Notes under the pieces: generated by a model
The model's input: the letters and a program-made list of their open reading frames with translations, nothing else
Databases searched by the model: none
Told to the model about the DNA's origin: nothing
DNA from: G965215055 sp965215055
GTDB lineage: Bacteria > Pseudomonadota > Gammaproteobacteria > UBA4575
NCBI GenBank assembly: GCA_965215055.1
Contig: OZ244046.1
Coordinates: 186,001 to 250,000 of the forward strand
Reading direction: 5' to 3'
Length of the DNA: 64,000 nucleotides
Part shown: positions 62,917 through 64,000 of the stretch, piece by piece
How positions within the stretch are numbered: the stretch's first letter is position 1
Layout: each line of letters begins with the position of its first letter
Position numbers and translations under genes: made by a program

Positions 62917-64000
62917 CTAGCTCTTGCCGGGTTTGTTTTTACGGCTTTTGCGCGTATGCAGGGTGGTGCCGGCTTTTTTGAACTGGCTCAGGTCTTCAGG
63001 TTCTTTTTTGGTCGCAACCCCCCAACTCAACTCTTCATCCTGTTCATAGCGTTTTCCCAGTTGCCAGGCAATTTGAGCACGCGCGTGTTCAACCCCCAGG
63101 TAAAAGGCGTGACCGCCGTCGTCTTCAACGTTTAATTCCGGGTAGATTTCATAGGGGTCTGTAGAGGTGTGCAATCCTTCCCGGTTATAGGTGTGGATGC
63201 CTTCTTCGTTCACCTGTATGCGAAAGTTGAGGTCCTTGATTTTTTCAGCAATGTCCCTGATTTCTTCCGTGCTGTAAGGAAAGGGCTTGCGTTCGTGCAA
63301 CGCCATTAACCCGTTGTCGTAACCTGTAGGGGGTATATTGTCCGATCTTGAGGCACGCATGATGCGCCGTGCAAGGTCGGCCTCACGCACTGCACAGCGG
63401 CAATGCTCGCTTACTTCCGTAGTCAACAGGTGCCGGATATCAAGCTCGGAGATAATACCGAGTAAAAGTGCATTCGTGCCCGCAGAATCCGCATGCGTTA
63501 ATTCCGTAAGATTGCCAACACCCATCATCATATCGATTCCAGGATAGCGACGGCGCAGGTTTCGATAACGGACAATGGACTCGGTGAAGCCGAAGTGAAT
63601 GGGGTCGAGAATCGAGTCTGCGATGAATTTTCGATCTCTCTTTATCAACTTGTCGATTGTACGGTAGAGCGACCGGGTGTCCGATGGAGTATTTCCAATG
63701 ATTATGGGGACAGAGTCCGTTTCCTCCGTGATCCACAAGGTTTTCTCGTTCAGGCTCAGCAGGTAGTCTGCCCCGGCAACGCCACCTGCGATCAGCTCTT
63801 CGGGCACGTGCGAATCCACACTGACCCTGAAGCCTTCAGCCTTGAGTGCCTGTACGGCTTCTTCGAGGTGGGGGAAGGGGGTATTGGGCAGGCAGCCCAG
63901 GTCAATTACATCAGCCCCGTCCTTTTTATAGAAACGAGCGCGTTCCACGATATCTCGCACCGACACGTTGGGGGCATCAACAATTTCTGCAAAGATATGC
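62917..64000 (-). CDS. DHPS-like protein of the H4MPT cluster (DUF6513 type), N-terminus cut by window end
   Basis: At least 360 aa of a dihydropteroate-synthase-like protein; the frame is open to the window edge (continuing upstream through FAEIVDAPNVSVRD), so the true start lies outside. It has the DHPS-type barrel blocks ADVIDLGCLPNTPFPHL, FRVSVDSHVPEELIAGG, ADYLLSLNE and DMMMGVGNLTELTHADSAG. It may couple a pterin to RFAP, the DHPS-like step specific to H4MPT. First gene of an operon with DUF447 and mfnB. A basic C-terminus follows. Confidence 0.9.
   Translation of the reverse strand, partial: HIFAEIVDAPNVSVRDIVERARFYKKDGADVIDLGCLPNTPFPHLEEAVQALKAEGFRVSVDSHVPEELIAGGVAGADYLLSLNEKTLWITEETDSVPIIIGNTPSDTRSLYRTIDKLIKRDRKFIADSILDPIHFGFTESIVRYRNLRRRYPGIDMMMGVGNLTELTHADSAGTNALLLGIISELDIRHLLTTEVSEHCRCAVREADLARRIMRASRSDNIPPTGYDNGLMALHERKPFPYSTEEIRDIAEKIKDLNFRIQVNEEGIHTYNREGLHTSTDPYEIYPELNVEDDGGHAFYLGVEHARAQIAWQLGKRYEQDEELSWGVATKKEPEDLSQFKKAGTTLHTRKSRKNKPGKS

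Noticed and set aside
1..64000. CRISPR array, prophage or transposon
   Set aside because: No spaced direct repeats, integrase, transposase or tail genes were seen; the R-M gene is the only likely foreign insert.

Overview
The window looks like a chromosomal segment of a gammaproteobacterium with an archaeal-type (tetrahydromethanopterin, H4MPT) C1 pathway. The taxonomic call rests on conserved housekeeping order: 4.5S RNA-dnaX-ybaB-recR, and nadB divergent from rpoE-rseA-rseB-mucD-lepA. No phage or transposon was recognised. There is one tRNA (Ser-GGA) and one SRP RNA.

Layout. (1) 1-19,300 is mostly core: an MBL hydrolase, rraA, the glyoxylate-branch pair aceA and icd, DUF1820, tRNA-Ser, two flavin oxidoreductases, SRP RNA, dnaX-ybaB-recR-orn, nadB, the sigma-E envelope-stress operon, lepA, an exported RNase Z-like hydrolase and folP. 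(2) 19,370-26,630 holds a methanethiol-oxidation module: a periplasmic SBP56-type methanethiol oxidase (mtoX), an SCO lipoprotein, a MauG-like dihaem protein and a TlpA thioredoxin. A second SCO1 gene is divergent, and a pterin carbinolamine dehydratase lies nearby. (3) 26,900-34,580 is a formylmethanofuran cluster in the order fwdD-like, fhcB, fhcA, fhcD(ftr), fhcC, 7Fe ferredoxin, ferredoxin-NADP reductase, and a small unknown. (4) 34,583-38,961 has a NYN nuclease gene and a glucosylglycerate synthesis/phosphorolysis module, a compatible-solute system suggesting salt or nitrogen stress. (5) cysS. (6) 40,538-47,600 is the H4MPT operon: RFAP synthase, mtdB, ATP-grasp orf17, mch, ATP-grasp orf5, orf7 and fae, closed by a strong terminator. 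(7) 47,625-50,456 is a single-chain MmeI-like restriction-modification enzyme that looks acquired. (8) 50,533-64,000 is a cofactor-biosynthesis region: a zinc-finger/PTPS fusion, HisA-like, MfnD-like ATP-grasp, MfnF-like, pabB, an MfnE-like kinase, an RND exporter, a lipoprotein, CDF, ceramidase-like, mfnB, DUF447, and a DHPS-like gene cut by the window edge.

How it fits together (inference). MtoX turns methanethiol into formaldehyde, H2S and H2O2. Fae condenses formaldehyde with H4MPT; MtdB, Mch and Ftr (FhcD) pass the C1 unit to methanofuran, where the Fhc/Fwd complex releases it. Region 8 makes the cofactors: pABA, pterin and methylofuran.

The most interesting point is that FhcB keeps the iron-sulfur and Cys-His metal-site residues of true archaeal formylmethanofuran dehydrogenase. 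It also sits with an FwdD-like subunit, a ferredoxin and a ferredoxin-NADP reductase. This suggests a redox-active (CO2-forming or CO2-reducing) bacterial Fwd rather than the formate-forming hydrolase of Methylobacterium. All calls are from reading the sequence; no database search was run.
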